Positions 45,052 through 54,586 of a stretch of 64,000 bases of DNA are shown here, one piece after another. The notes below the pieces were generated by a model. That model was given only the letters and a program-made list of their open reading frames with translations, had not been told where the DNA came from and ran no database searches. Within the stretch, counting starts at the first letter, position 1. Every line of letters starts with the position of its first letter. A program made the translations under genes and the position numbers. Source of the DNA: Perca fluviatilis (lineage: Eukaryota; Chordata; Actinopteri; Perciformes; Percidae); contig NC_053119.1 in assembly GCF_010015445.1 (NCBI RefSeq), positions 29,436,383 through 29,500,382 of the forward strand, in the 5' to 3' direction.

Positions 45052-48000
45052 ACATTGCTTTTGTTTTTCAAGCTTATTCCAGTGATCAACAGAGCTCAGT
45101 TGGTGGATGATGCCTTCAATCTTGCCAGGTAAGTCCTACTAATACAGTATCATAACAGAATGATTATCTGGATTACTGAGACTTAGAAAAAAATTATTTA
45201 ACTTGTTTGTTACCTTCAGTAAAACCAAACGACTTTATTAAAGACGTTGTAGGTAGCAACATCATTACATCAATCAGCAGGGTTTATAGAAAAAACTAGC
45301 CCACAATTATTATACTTTTGCACAGCATTGCCAGCATGACACAGATGCTGCAACATATTTCAATTCATTACTAAACAGCAATGGTTCCTAAGTGGGGGGG
45401 GTGCGCACCCTAGGAGGGGCCCAGAGTTATAACAGGGGGTTATAACCCTAATGCATGGTTCTGCTGCGCTGCTAGCAAAACATGGCCAAGTTTGTGAAAG
45501 GACAGCCAGGTAAACGTAAAGCAGACGATGAAGCTACACCCTAACTACCAAAATGCAAGAAAATGCATAGTAGCGGCCACAATTCAATCTTAAGAGCCTG
45601 ATTGGACTGAAACAGCTGGTTGTTGCGCACCTCTCTCTCTGTCCCTCTCCCCACTTCACTGAGAAACAGTGGATCTCAATTCACTTCAAATGGTCTTTTT
45701 GGCATGGGAAACAGACGTTTACATTAAGTATGTATGAATATAGGTTAAGTATAACTAATATACACATATAGGCCTATATGGGGATGGGGGGGGGGCAGCA
45801 GTTTGGGAACCACAGACTTACAGTAGGTTTATGAAGGTCCACAACTATTTTGCCAGTGTATTGAAGAGTAGAACCAAGAACACTAAAGATCTGATTAATG
45901 ATGATCAAGTTGTATTCAATTTTGGATAACCCATTTATTTTCACAATCTTGTAACCCCAAAGAGCAAAGATCGTCCCTACTGTACTGGCCCTCAATACCA
46001 CCAAGTACCTGAACAAGGAGACAGAATATATGCCCTGGAAGTCAGCCATGAACAACCTGGACTTCTTCTACCTCATGTTTGATCGAAGTGAGGTTTATGG
46101 TCCCATGCAGGTGTGCTTACTTTCAGCCACAACATATCAGCATAAAAATAAACAAAAAACCTTAACACAAATAAGTTACTTCTATGATTCTAATCTTCGT
46201 GGAATTATCACATTTCCTTAGCTCTGTCTTGCTTGTTTTTAGAATTATCTGAGGAAACAGGTCACCCCCCTGTTTCAATACTATAAGACCATGACTGGCA
46301 ACTGGAGCAACGTACCTGATGGACACATGGACCAGTGAGTAAAGAGACATAAATGGGCATTTATTGTTTTTTAAGAAAGGCATTAACAGAATATGACACT
46401 TGCAAAGAAAAGATGATTTTCAACTTATTGTAATTAAACTATGGGCCCTTTTAGTTGGGGGCCCCAAAGTAGTTGCACACGCCTAAAGGTAAACTCCATC
46501 CTTGAGATCAACACTGCATTGTCCTTATTACACTGTATAAGAAAATGTACCCAGTGTTGTTAAGTTTGTAAAAGAGGTACAGCGCTGTATTTAGAAAATC
46601 AGTAATCTCCTATTTAAGTGTTTCATCAGAATGTTTTAGAGTCTGCAGTTGTCATAATTTAACAAACTATTGAAATACAGTACCAAATATTTCCCTGTAA
46701 TTATGTAGATATAGTAACGTGTCTTTTTACAGCGATATTAAAAATCTTGAGCTCCTGGGAAACCATAGCTCTAGTTCATTTCAAATTATGTTGTCTTTAT
46801 TTTATGGCTAGGAATAGACCAGTTTCCTCTTGCATACTTATGGATTTTCAATCTTGATAATAGGACTTTTGTAAAATTGGTACATTTTTTGGCCAATAAT
46901 CACTGTCTAGCTGTAAACATATTTTATGAACTTGCTAGCTTGCAGCGGCTAGCATTACCACTGTCTAGTGTTTGGTTTTAGTAGTCAGTGTTACCTTTTA
47001 ATTATCTAAAAAAGACATTAAGCACAGAATCCAGTAAATTACAGTTATATATGGTAAATGTTTTCTGCCCGTGGTGTATATGGTGCATTTTTACCTGTAC
47101 AACGTACGGCAATGTTGCTGGTAAACCTAATGCTAACTGTTAAGAGGTCATGCCAAGCCGGTGCTGTTGTTGTTCTGATAAAACAGTATTTTAGATAATG
47201 TACAAAGCATGACTTAGCCTCTAATAATAACAAACCACCCAACAAGTTAGGCATATTCCTTGTTTCTCTGTCCCCATGTATACTCTTCATGTTTTCTTTC
47301 TGGGCTCCTGTTAATGCTTCTTCTCCTTCCTGTTTTCCCTTCCTCCAGGTATAATCAGGTGAATGCTATCAGTCTGGCTTGTAGGACAGGCCTTGAGGAA
47401 TGCCAAAATCTGGCCAAGACATGGTTCAATCAATGGATGGACACTAAAACTAACACGTGAGTGTATATAATCCCAATGTGTAACTTATTATCCTTCCACT
47501 GTTAAAATGTCTCTTTATTGTATTTTAAGTGCAACCATAAGTCTATCATCTATGGTGTACTGAACTTAGAATATGTCATCTTGCTTCAGGATCCACCCCA
47601 ACCTGCGTTCCACAGTGTACTGTAACGCCATTGCAGCAGGTGACGCCAAAGAGTGGGAGTTTGCTTGGGAAGAGTTTCGGGACACCACTATTGCTAGTGA
47701 AGCTGAAAAACTCCGCTCTGCTCTGGCCTGCACAAATCAACCCTGGCTGCTCAACAGGTCTGCTCACAGACAGCCTTGTTAATACTGTTATACAGTGTAC
47801 TACAGCTTATAATTGAAGATTACTGACCAGTACACACACATATATACTTTCTGTCCTGCTTGTACCCTTTCAGATACCTGGAGTACACTCTGATGCCAAA
47901 CCTTATCCGAAAGCAGGATGCCACCTCCACCATTGTCTACATTGCCAACAATGTGGCTGGTCAGTCTCTGGCATGGGACTTTGTCAGGGCGCGATGGTCA

Positions 48001-48959
48001 TACATTTTCAAGGAGTGAGTACAACACAATACTTTTTTGTTGCTTACATCACTGCATTCCCATGAAACATGAGGCACCATATTTGTAGTCTGTAACTCAG
48101 TTTTTCTAAATGAACCAAGTCTGCTTAGCAGTCATGTCCACAACTGCAGATATATGGTGTGTTGGGTAACACTGTGACCTATGATTTTCACATGCCGAAC
48201 TGGAGCACAGCCACATAATAAATCATTCATTGTCATACAATCACACAACAGCAGATTTGTCGTTACAGTCAATTATTATCAGTGGCAGCTTTTATTGACC
48301 AATCATGCTCATCATAAACCATGCAGGCCTCACCTTGACAGAACACAACACAGGGACTGAGTGTAGTTTTACATTTTTTTTATGAAGGTAGTAGTTTGAT
48401 GTTTCAGTATAATAGATTTTTTTGTGTTTTTAAAATTTTAAAGTGGTGATAGAATTATTATATAGGGTATTTCACACCGTTCCTTAAGGTCTCCTAATAG
48501 GGTATGTAACTTTGGTTGGACTGAAAATGGCCCGGTTGCTGTTCTATGCTCCCTAATGCAACCCTGTGGAATAGCACTAGAGAGAAACAAGAGGTTTTCT
48601 CCCTTTTTTATATGGCATGCTCATGAATATTTAGATGAGCTGCACACTGATTGGTTGGTTTACAACAATGCATGCTGCTGCAACATGAGAAGAGAGGGGA
48701 GGGGCTGCTCCTCTCGGCATACGGCGCTGCCTGCTCCTCTGCTCCCCACAGAACAGAAGAGAGAGACCGTGACTGTTTTGGCAGCCACAGGAAAGAATTA
48801 CCTTGCGTGCTCGACAATACTGGTGTCTTTTCTACAGAAAGTCGCCAGATTTGTCACTAGTTGCTTTTTGTGAAAAAAGTCGCTAAACTCGTCAACTAAT
48901 GTTATTGTACAAAGCACCAGAGACACAGTTTAGTTACAGTTTAGTCATCCTCCAGTGTG

Positions 48960-49024
<65 letters not shown>

Positions 49025-52000
49025 AATGTTTTGACACAACTAGTGTTGTTGTAACGTTACCCTTGGGACATAAAAAAGCTCCACAACTCCCTCTTCATTG
49101 CCCGCGTTGTAAATTAATTTATTAATATCAGGGAACATGCCTGCCACGCACGCAGTTACCCGGTAACTCGACCACCAACTACCCTGACGGAGCTCCACGA
49201 CTGGCAGCATGGTGCTCTGTACCCAGCGCACAGTCCTCTTTTCTGGGGTAACTTGACCACTAACTACCACTTACCTGGAGCACCACGACCGGCGGCAGCT
49301 CGCGATGAAATGTGAAAAGTATCAGCGTTCCCTGTACAGCCTGGAACACTGCATTTACGATGTGGTTAATTTTCATTATCCTTAAAAAACCTCCAAACTT
49401 TCTTCTTTGTAATTCCCCTGGAAATGCAAAGCTCGCAGCTAAACTAGTGTCTGACATCTACTTGACCTACATTCAGAAGACCGGCTGGTCTCAGACCAGT
49501 GGTCTGTAGCTATGTAAATTTTGGGGCATGACAAAGGTACAGCCACCGAGTTGACGTCAACTATTAGCTTCGTTGGGATTTGCCCATTTTCAGAGGCAGT
49601 TTCAAATTGTGAGATTTGCAGAGGAAAGAGGTGTCAATGGGACTCTGAGGTTCTCTGTATGTCCTATTTACCCACCGAACTGTCGTTATTCAACCATGAC
49701 AAGGTAACCTTGGTTTTGCATTCTATCACCCCTTTAACCAGTCCTTCCAGAAAAACGCGATCAAGAGTTTTTTTGTGATTTGTTGCGGGCAAAAATCCTT
49801 GATTATGCGGCACGTTTTCTTAAAAAATGCGATGGAATATGCGGGATATTTATGCAATTTTATGCGATGAAATTGCGGGAACTTGCAAAAAAGAGAAGAA
49901 AAAGTGATTACCCCAACACCCTGCTTTTTTTAAACTTAATTTCCAAAAATAGTTTACAGATATTAAGTCATTGCAATAACTAAACAAATAAGATACGAAA
50001 ATATATACAAATAATATTAAAGTAAAAATAAAAGTAATAGTCTAAACAGAAGGAAATAAAAGATACAAAAGAGACAGACTTTCAAAAATCGTTAATAATA
50101 TAGACAGCAGGAGCACTTAAAGAAATTTGAGTAGACATCAGATATTAAGATAGCTTTCTTATTGGATACCAACTTAAGAGACTCAAAGTACATGTCAAAT
50201 TCAACCTCCAACACCTGCTTTTCGATGATGTTCACGTCGCGTAATTACGTCACTTCATAACGTTCCCATGGCAACAGGGGAAAATGGCTGCTTTTGTGTG
50301 AAGTAAAGGCAACATTTTTTTTAAACTTTCTGCTAAGATATATGACTTTTTTGCAACGAAAATGCGGGGATTATGAAATCATGCAAGCACCGCATATTTT
50401 GCGCGGAAATCGGCAATTTATGCGGCGAAAGTGCGGCATATTTGAAAAAATGCAGCCCCCGCATGAATGCGGACTTACTGATTATGCTTTGAATTATGCG
50501 ATCGCATAATCGCGTTTTTCTGGAGGGACTGTTTAACAAGTGCAACAACCAATTTCTTTTGGTTGGTTTCAAATGTTTGATTTCTGTTACTGCATTTTGA
50601 AAAGTCTGAACAGTTCTGATTTTTTTATTTATTTTTTTTTTAACCAAAAATCCTTTAATTTGCATACAAATAAACCTGATTATCTGTTTTTCCTTGACTT
50701 TGTTTTCACTCACAGGTATGGTGGTGGATCATTCTCCTTCTCCAACCTCATCAACGGAGTCACCAAACGCTTTTCCACTGAATTCGAGCTTCAACAGGTT
50801 AGATATTCTAGACCAGGGTTCTTCAATATTTTTTAGGCCAAGGACCCCTTAGCTGAAAAGAGAGATGACGTAGGGAACCCCTAAAACATATTCTGTATAA
50901 AATTTTGTTTCATATTAAACAGGGCCGGATGGATGAAAATTAATGGATATCGTTTATACATCATGTTTTGATGTTAAACATGAAAGCACAGTGAATCCTT
51001 AAGCTGAACTGTTTGGCTACCATAGTGGCTACCTTACCTATAGTAAACTTATCTTCAATGTGTAAATCACATTTTTTCTTTTTCACAAATAGGCCAATTC
51101 ATCTTTTACTAGCTCTGAGGACCCCTGTTGAAGATCTCTGTTCTAGACCTTTTTTGATCACAATCAAACAAATTAGTATTCTCTATTTTTAGGGGGTTTC
51201 ATGTTTTAGTCTAGTTCCACATTGTGATTTGTGTATATTATTATTGTGCACTGTATACATGCCCAGGAAAACCGATCGAAATTAGCATTAGAAATTTTAA
51301 ACTTTGCCGTCTCCCCTTAAGTCTAAATAACATATGTCATAGCATGTTACCACTTTATGTTCATCTACCATTGCAGACTGAAACTCAGTTTCTAAAATAT
51401 TTTTTTATGTAAGAAAAGCAAATACACCAAACAATAATTATGAACTGAATATTAAATTAAATGTTTATACATGTTGAAATTTATTTACAAGTCTCTCAAA
51501 GAGAGACGGGTATCACTCTGCCCTGTCAGACACGGCTCTCTCTCGCCTCTAGCCTCACTAATGGCCAGGGCCCTGTAACGTTAGCCGGTCTCTGAGCGGG
51601 ACTATCCTGCTGGCGAGCTCATCTGCTTGTGGAGCTCCCAAAAAGCAGATTACCAAAGGTTCTCATTAATCTAATGGACATTTGCGTTGTGTTATTTAAA
51701 CAAATGATCCGTCAACAGGGAAATAAAAGCAGTCTTGTTGTCCTGACAGAGCTCCAGCCAGCTGACAGTCGGGGTCTGTGAGTGTGACTAACCAGCAGCC
51801 CTGGCAGGCACTATAGCTGGTTGTGGAGCTTCTATATTCCGAAGCAAATTGGGAGAAACTTTTTAATTCACTATCGATTTTCGTAAAACTGCTTACTGTA
51901 TATTGAAAATCTACACAGTTGATTTCTTGCATAAAAGATCTCAGAAGTGAATTTAGTGGCGAATTGACGGACACAAATTATAAAAATCGTCAAAAACATT

Positions 52001-52464
52001 TCTGTTACTGTTATTGGCGAAATGCGAATTTGTGTACTGGGCCAGTACTTTAGCCCCAAGGACACAAGGACAAAAGGATCGGAACACACGTATACACAAG
52101 AACGCAGATTGAGAGAGGCCCCTGATCTCAGGAAACACCATCAGATCTAATTCATATAAAGATTTACTATTTGGAATCCGAGGTGGGGGTTTAGGATGAC
52201 AACTGCACTTTTTGATGGTCTCTGTGTTTGTTGCTGCCTGACTTGAAATGGTTGCATCACCTCCCTAAACAACACAATAATTTTATGTTTTGTTTGTTTT
52301 GACAGCTGAAACAGTTCAAGGCAGACAACTCTGAGATTGGATTCGGCTCTGGGACCCTGGCAGTGGATCAGTCCATTGAGAGAACCATGAGCAACATAAA
52401 ATGGATCACAGAGAACAAACAGAATGTTCTGGATTGGTTCAAAACCGAAGGAAACGCTAACTAA
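33014..52464 (+). CDS. anpep: Aminopeptidase N (M1 family, membrane alanyl aminopeptidase), complete 21-exon gene
   Basis: Zinc exopeptidase that removes neutral N-terminal residues from peptides at the cell surface. The exons give 2,907 bases, 968 codons plus stop, against 967 in human. Layout: short cytosolic tail MGKGFYISK, one membrane span at residues 10-33 (type II anchor), a Pro/Ser/Thr-rich stalk 34-69, then the M1 ectodomain. Catalytic parts: GAMEN at 352-356, zinc ligands His388 and His392 with Glu389 in HELAHM, third ligand Glu411 in WLNEG, and Tyr477 in SYSK. All fall on the same numbers as in human ANPEP. Odd points: HELAHQ is HELAHM here, and intron 10 uses a GC donor. No stop or frameshift was found, so the gene should be functional. 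A tandem paralog begins 3.8 kb downstream on the same strand. Start chosen at 33014 because MGKGFYISK is conserved; an upstream in-frame ATG at 32924 precedes the TATA box. Exons are listed individually. Confidence 0.97.
34843..35149 (+). CDS. anpep: anpep exon 2
   Basis: Residues 104-206, domain I beta sheet, with [10 protein letters not shown] and the conserved [15 protein letters not shown]. Acceptor TTTTTTAG, donor AAAAA|GTATGT. Confidence 0.96.
36119..36261 (+). CDS. anpep: anpep exon 3
   Basis: Residues 206-254, [20 protein letters not shown] and EPAMKA. Acceptor TTCTGTCAG, donor AAAAG|GTTAGT. Confidence 0.97.
36545..36681 (+). CDS. anpep: anpep exon 4
   Basis: Residues 254-299, [18 protein letters not shown]. 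Acceptor TTTCTACAG, donor TTTTG|GTAAGT. A fragment of a common fish repeat (TTTGTATAGCGCTTTTCAAG) lies 48 bp upstream. Confidence 0.96.
37508..37705 (-). mobile_element. tRNA-derived SINE in anpep intron 4
   Basis: On the minus strand it starts CGGGTTGCCCTCGCAGCACA with an A-box-like ACCTGGTAGAGC and a B box GGTTCAATTCC (37612-37622), and ends in CAATAAAAGCCCCCCTCCCC and poly(A). Flanked by TGATTGGGGATTTCT (about 37495) and TGATTGGAGATTTTT (37707), a 15-bp TSD with two changes, as expected of LINE-mediated insertion. Confidence 0.8.
38302..38428 (+). CDS. anpep: anpep exon 5
   Basis: Residues 300-342, [20 protein letters not shown] to YPLPKS. Acceptor GGGTTTAG, donor TCTG|GTAAGT. Confidence 0.96.
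38978..39790 (-). mobile_element. Probable hAT element in anpep intron 5
   Basis: The right end, read inversely, is TAGGGATGTCACCACTACGG, typical of a fish hAT group; the left end AAGAAGTCTCATGATTCGAT is a decayed counterpart, and both neighbour GATTTGATTTTTGATTT. Flanks are GTACATTC (38970) and GTACATTT (39791), a 7-of-8 TSD. Confidence 0.5.
39941..40095 (+). CDS. anpep: anpep exon 6 (GAMEN and HELAH)
   Basis: Residues 342-393. Holds the exopeptidase motif GAMEN (352-356) and the zinc-binding HELAH (388-392). The last codon is ATG (Met393), where nearly all animal M1 peptidases have Gln. Donor CATG|GTTAGT. Confidence 0.97.
40250..40960 (+). repeat. Repeat in anpep intron 6, split by extra sequence
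   Basis: AATTTCAACCAGCACTGC (40256) through GCAGGATGATTTTCT, and then, after about 550 bp, TCAGCCAACTCACCTGAAAT and GAATATGTACAGTTTGAAAT. The same blocks lie next to each other in intron 9 at 42228-42400, so the 550 bp are an insertion or the intron 9 copy is shortened. Family unknown. Confidence 0.5.
41000..41300 (-). repeat. CAAGTCTCAAGTC-rich repeat in anpep intron 6
   Basis: Loose repetition of AAGTCTCAAGTCAAAT and similar, the inverse of the GACTTGAGACTTG arrays in the hAT element at 25389-26826. Probably a decayed relative; ends not visible. Confidence 0.35.
41394..41507 (+). CDS. anpep: anpep exon 7 (third zinc ligand)
   Basis: Residues 394-431: [19 protein letters not shown]. Glu411 completes the zinc site. 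Acceptor TTCCTTTAG, donor CCTG|GTAAGG. Confidence 0.97.
41615..41758 (+). CDS. anpep: anpep exon 8 (catalytic Tyr)
   Basis: Residues 432-479, [12 protein letters not shown] to LFDAISYSK with Tyr477, the transition-state-stabilising tyrosine of the family. Donor CAAG|GTAACC. Confidence 0.96.
41951..42016 (+). CDS. anpep: anpep exon 9
   Basis: Residues 480-501, [17 protein letters not shown]. Acceptor CATCCTCAG, donor CAGA|GTAAGA. Confidence 0.95.
42228..42400 (+). repeat. Repeat in anpep intron 9, related to intron 6
   Basis: GGAATTCCAACCAGCACTGC to ATGAGCAGCAACGCTTTCAG corresponds block by block to the two halves in intron 6, with roughly 80 percent identity by eye. Confidence 0.55.
42443..42508 (+). 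CDS. anpep: anpep exon 10 (GC donor)
   Basis: Residues 502-523, [20 protein letters not shown]. The frame and family match require the exon to end at AGG (42508), followed by GCATGT: a GC-AG intron. The nearest GT, at 42513, would shift the frame. Confidence 0.93.
42636..42808 (+). CDS. anpep: anpep exon 11
   Basis: Residues 524-581, [20 protein letters not shown] and [14 protein letters not shown]. Acceptor TTCCACAG, donor TTCAA|GTATGT. Confidence 0.96.
43179..43255 (+). CDS. anpep: anpep exon 12
   Basis: Residues 581-607, [20 protein letters not shown]. Acceptor TTCTACAG, donor TCAA|GTAAGG. Confidence 0.95.
43256..44780. other. anpep intron 12, no gene
   Basis: A 66-codon frame at 44023-44223 has no motif. 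No transposon ends were identified. Confidence 0.4.
44781..44914 (+). CDS. anpep: anpep exon 13
   Basis: Residues 607-651, [20 protein letters not shown]. Acceptor TCTTTTGTAG, donor TAAG|GTATAC. Confidence 0.96.
44990..45050 (+). repeat. (AGT)20 microsatellite
   Basis: Uninterrupted AGT/TAG repeat, 20 units, ending 22 bp before the acceptor of anpep exon 14. It makes a poly-Thr frame on the minus strand that is an artefact. Confidence 0.95.
45073..45128 (+). CDS. anpep: anpep exon 14
   Basis: Residues 652-670, [18 protein letters not shown], 56 bases. Acceptor TTTTTCAAG lies 22 bp after an (AGT)20 tract. Donor CCAG|GTAAGT. Confidence 0.95.
45378..45824 (+). mobile_element. Internally deleted hAT element in anpep intron 14
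   Basis: The left end CAGCAATGGTTCCTAAGTGG and the inverse right end CTGTGGTTCCCAAACTGC match the CAGTGGTTCCCAAA ends of a large hAT group, followed by G runs. Near 45480 a frame starting [18 protein letters not shown] looks like the transposase N-terminus of such elements, but stops follow at once. TSD not clear. Confidence 0.6.
45963..46110 (+). CDS. anpep: anpep exon 15
   Basis: Residues 670-719, [20 protein letters not shown] to [11 protein letters not shown]. The acceptor AACCCCAAAG has a weak pyrimidine tract; it is fixed by frame (the alternative AG two bases on breaks it). Donor GCAG|GTGTGC. Confidence 0.93.
46243..46334 (+). CDS. anpep: anpep exon 16
   Basis: Residues 720-750, [20 protein letters not shown]. 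Acceptor TTGTTTTTAG, donor CCA|GTGAGT. Confidence 0.95.
46335..47348. other. anpep intron 16, no feature seen
   Basis: About 1 kb of AT-rich sequence without recognised repeats or coding blocks. Confidence 0.4.
47349..47456 (+). CDS. anpep: anpep exon 17
   Basis: Residues 750-786, [20 protein letters not shown]. Acceptor TTCCTCCAG, donor AACAC|GTGAGT. Confidence 0.95.
47590..47757 (+). CDS. anpep: anpep exon 18
   Basis: Residues 786-842, [20 protein letters not shown] and [18 protein letters not shown]. Acceptor TTGCTTCAG, donor ACAG|GTCTGC. Confidence 0.96.
47874..48014 (+). CDS. anpep: anpep exon 19
   Basis: Residues 842-889, [20 protein letters not shown]. Acceptor CCCTTTCAG, donor AGGA|GTGAGT. 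Confidence 0.96.
48442..49733 (+). mobile_element. TTAA-flanked DNA element, copy 3, in anpep intron 19
   Basis: Starts AGTGGTGATAGAATTATTAT at 48442 and ends TTTTGCATTCTATCACCCCT at 49733 with TTAA at 48438-48441 and 49734-49737. Same family and orientation as copy 1 (9040-11394), but only 1,292 bp and lacking the tandem arrays. Contains a (CA)n tract. No transposase. Confidence 0.8.
48960..49022 (+). repeat. (CA)n microsatellite
   Basis: About 31 CA units inside the TTAA element in anpep intron 19. Confidence 0.95.
49739..50531. mobile_element. hAT-like MITE in anpep intron 19
   Basis: Ends are CAGTCCTTCCAGAAAAACGC and, inverse, CAGTCCCTCCAGAAAAACGC, 23-bp inverted repeats with one change, extending to GAT. 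Flanked by TTTAAC on both sides (49733-49738 and 50532-50537). The interior is rich in TGCGG and TTATGCG motifs. It landed on the TTAA junction of the neighbouring TTAA element. Confidence 0.75.
50716..50797 (+). CDS. anpep: anpep exon 20
   Basis: Residues 889-916, [20 protein letters not shown]. Acceptor TCACTCACAG, donor ACAG|GTTAGA. A hAT MITE is inserted only 16 bp past the donor. Confidence 0.95.
50814..51140. mobile_element. hAT MITE just inside anpep intron 20
   Basis: Starts CAGGGTTCTTCAATATTTTT at 50814; the inverse of the right end is CAGAGATCTTCAACAGGGGT (51140). Flanked by TTCTAGAC at 50806-50813 and 51141-51148, an exact 8-bp TSD. 327 bp, no coding. Confidence 0.88.
51480..52140. 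repeat. Diverged relative of the TTAA element interior in anpep intron 20
   Basis: Blocks such as CACAGTTGATTTCTTGCATA, AGAAGTGAATTTAGTGGC, GACAGAGCTCCAGCCAGCTG and TTTAAACAAATGATCCGTCA correspond to the interior of copies 1 and 2 (for example 11031-11090). The AGGGGTGATAGAATG ends are not present. Confidence 0.6.
52306..52464 (+). CDS. anpep: anpep exon 21 (terminal)
   Basis: Residues 917-968 and stop [23 protein letters not shown] to WFKTEGNAN. Acceptor TTTTGACAG. Confidence 0.96.
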   Translation: MKQFKADNSEIGFGSGTLAVDQSIERTMSNIKWITENKQNVLDWFKTEGNAN

Positions 52465-52522
52465 GCCTTGTACCAGCTCTGTGTACTTTTACAGAGTTTT
52501 AAAGGTTCTTTTTTTTGATCAA

Positions 52523-52528
52523 AATAAA
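52523..52528 (+). terminator. anpep: anpep polyadenylation signal
   Basis: AATAAA 59 bases after the stop codon would give a very short 3' UTR. A further AATAAA lies at 53371, so a longer form is possible. Confidence 0.6.
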
Positions 52529-53048
52529 TCTTGCTTGGAGAAGGAGATGTCACACAAGTTCATTTAAAAGCAAATGTTCTCTAGCTCTGCTTGTTTGTAT
52601 GGTCCTGAAAAATCATTTACATCTGCAAAATTATCACATCACATCATCTGTAAAAAATTAATGGGACCCAAATTTGCTTGCTGAGCCTTTGTTGTACCTC
52701 GGTTTGGTTGAACTGAAAAAGGGACTTGCGGTTTATTTTGAATCCTTGAAAGTAGAAGTACTAATTACACAGTACATGTTGATACATTAAGTTAGACAAT
52801 GGGCCAGAGAGGTCTTAGGAAAGGATGTTATTTGTTTTATACTTTATATTACTTTAATCACAGTTTTCAATAATCTAATTGTATTCCAGAAATTATAATT
52901 TTATGATTATACAGAAAAGAGTTTGTGTTATTATTTTTGCATACTTTCACCCTGCTCTATTTACATTTATTTTCAACCACCAGCACAAAGCGACGAACAG
53001 AGCATGCTGTAATGAAATATTATCTATTATATTATATATATATATTAT

Positions 53049-53126
<78 letters not shown>

Positions 53127-54051
53127 AAGCGGCTCTGTTGTAAAGTCTAACGTTGCTTGGCATGTTAGAAAACACAGCTGAAAGGTCATTAATGGATTCA
53201 CTTTAGTTTCTAGATTCTTTAGTGTTAGCCACCATGATAACATGATGATCCTATAACTTGCGACACAGTTAGGAAAACAAGAAAAAGCTATTTATTACCA
53301 TCTTATGCTGACACTGCATATTTTTTTTTGGTATTTGAAGGCAATGATTCTACTCTATTCTGGAAAGGAAAATAAACACATTTGTTAAAAATGTATACTG
53401 TTGTGCTTTGTTTGTCTAAAAATACAGTATTTCTGGTACAGTATATTATTATTATTCATTGTGTACCGCTTATATCATAGATCTTTATCTCTATATCTAT
53501 CTGACTGTCGGTCATTATCAAAACAATTACATTACATTTTTGATGTACGGTGACTGAAATAACTAGATGAAGGGAAATGCTTCACTTATAGACATTTATC
53601 AGAAATTGAAGTGTTAAATGCCACATGTTAAAGGGAACTCTAGGAGGGTTAGAAATGACCCAAAAGTTCAGGTCGGAATGGTCGCAGCCAAGTTTTTTCA
53701 GCGTATCGTAAATAGATGGCAACAGACTTTAAACACACTAAATATTACTAACACCTAGTTGCCAATATTTCGGATTTAAAGCCAACTAGTGCAGTGCCTG
53801 TTGAAAACATGCCATGATCAAAAAAATTTACACTTGACATTGCAATTCCATGTGTCCTGAGCAACACACCTGCCACGACATAATTGCGTCACACCAGTGA
53901 AATACACTCTGGTTCACAGAAAAAAACACCAAGAGCAGACTTCACCATTAGCCAAGGTAGGCAACTGCCTGGGCCATTCATCCCTTCATTGCACTGTATT
54001 TGAATGAGCACAAATTCAATCATACAAATTTATGAAACAACCTTTAATATA
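52529..54051. other. Intergenic between the two anpep genes, (AT)n tract
   Basis: No gene. Contains a long (AT)n run (listed separately) and GCCAACTAGTGCAGTGCCTG at 53781, also found near 6492. Confidence 0.5.
53028..53124 (+). repeat. (TA)n microsatellite
   Basis: About 40 TA units with a short TTATTATTTT break. Produces Tyr-Ile frames on both strands that are artefacts. Confidence 0.95.
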
Positions 54052-54586
54052 CAGTACAGGCCAAAAGTTTGGACACACCTTCTCATTCAATGTGTTTCTT
54101 TATTTTCATGACTATTTACATTGTAGATTCTCACTGAAGGCATCAAAACTATGAATGAACACATATGGAATTATGTATTTAACAAAAAAGTGTGAAATAA
54201 CTGAAAACATGTCTTATATTTTAGATTCTTCAAAGTAGCCACCCTTTGCTTTTTTTGATAGCGCTGCAAACCCTTGGTGTTCTCTCAATGAGCTTCATGA
54301 GGTAGTCACCTGAAATGGTTTTCACTTCACAGGTGTGCTTTGTCAGGGTTAATTAATTGGAAATTTTTTCCTTTATAAATAAAAAGCAAAGGGTGGCTAC
54401 TTTGAAGAATCTAAAATATAAGACATGTTTTCAGTTATTTCACACTTTTTTGTTAAGTACATAATTCCATATGTGTTCATTCATAGTTTTGATGCCTTCA
54501 GTGAGAATCTACAATGTAAATAGTCTTGAAAATAAAAAGGAAACGCATTGAATGAGAAAGTGTGTCCAAACTTTTGGCCTGTACTG
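54052..54586. mobile_element. Tc1/mariner-type MITE with long inverted repeats
   Basis: Starts CAGTACAGGCCAAAAGTTTG and ends with the inverse at 54586, flanked by TA (54050-54051, 54587-54588). The inverted repeats run about 200 bp on each side with only small differences, for example around CACCTTCTCATTCAATG and AAGCAAAGGGTGGCTACTTT. 535 bp, no transposase; TA target and long TIRs point to Tc1/mariner. Confidence 0.9.

Noticed and set aside
44856..45089. A poly-Thr open frame on the minus strand
   Set aside because: It is the (AGT)20 microsatellite plus the antisense of exons 13 and 14.
33014..52464. The possibility that this anpep copy is a pseudogene because of its many intron insertions
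   Set aside because: All 21 exons have usable splice sites, phases close, no stop occurs in 968 codons and catalytic residues are present.
52879..53243. Open frames rich in Tyr-Ile
   Set aside because: They are translations of an (AT)n microsatellite.
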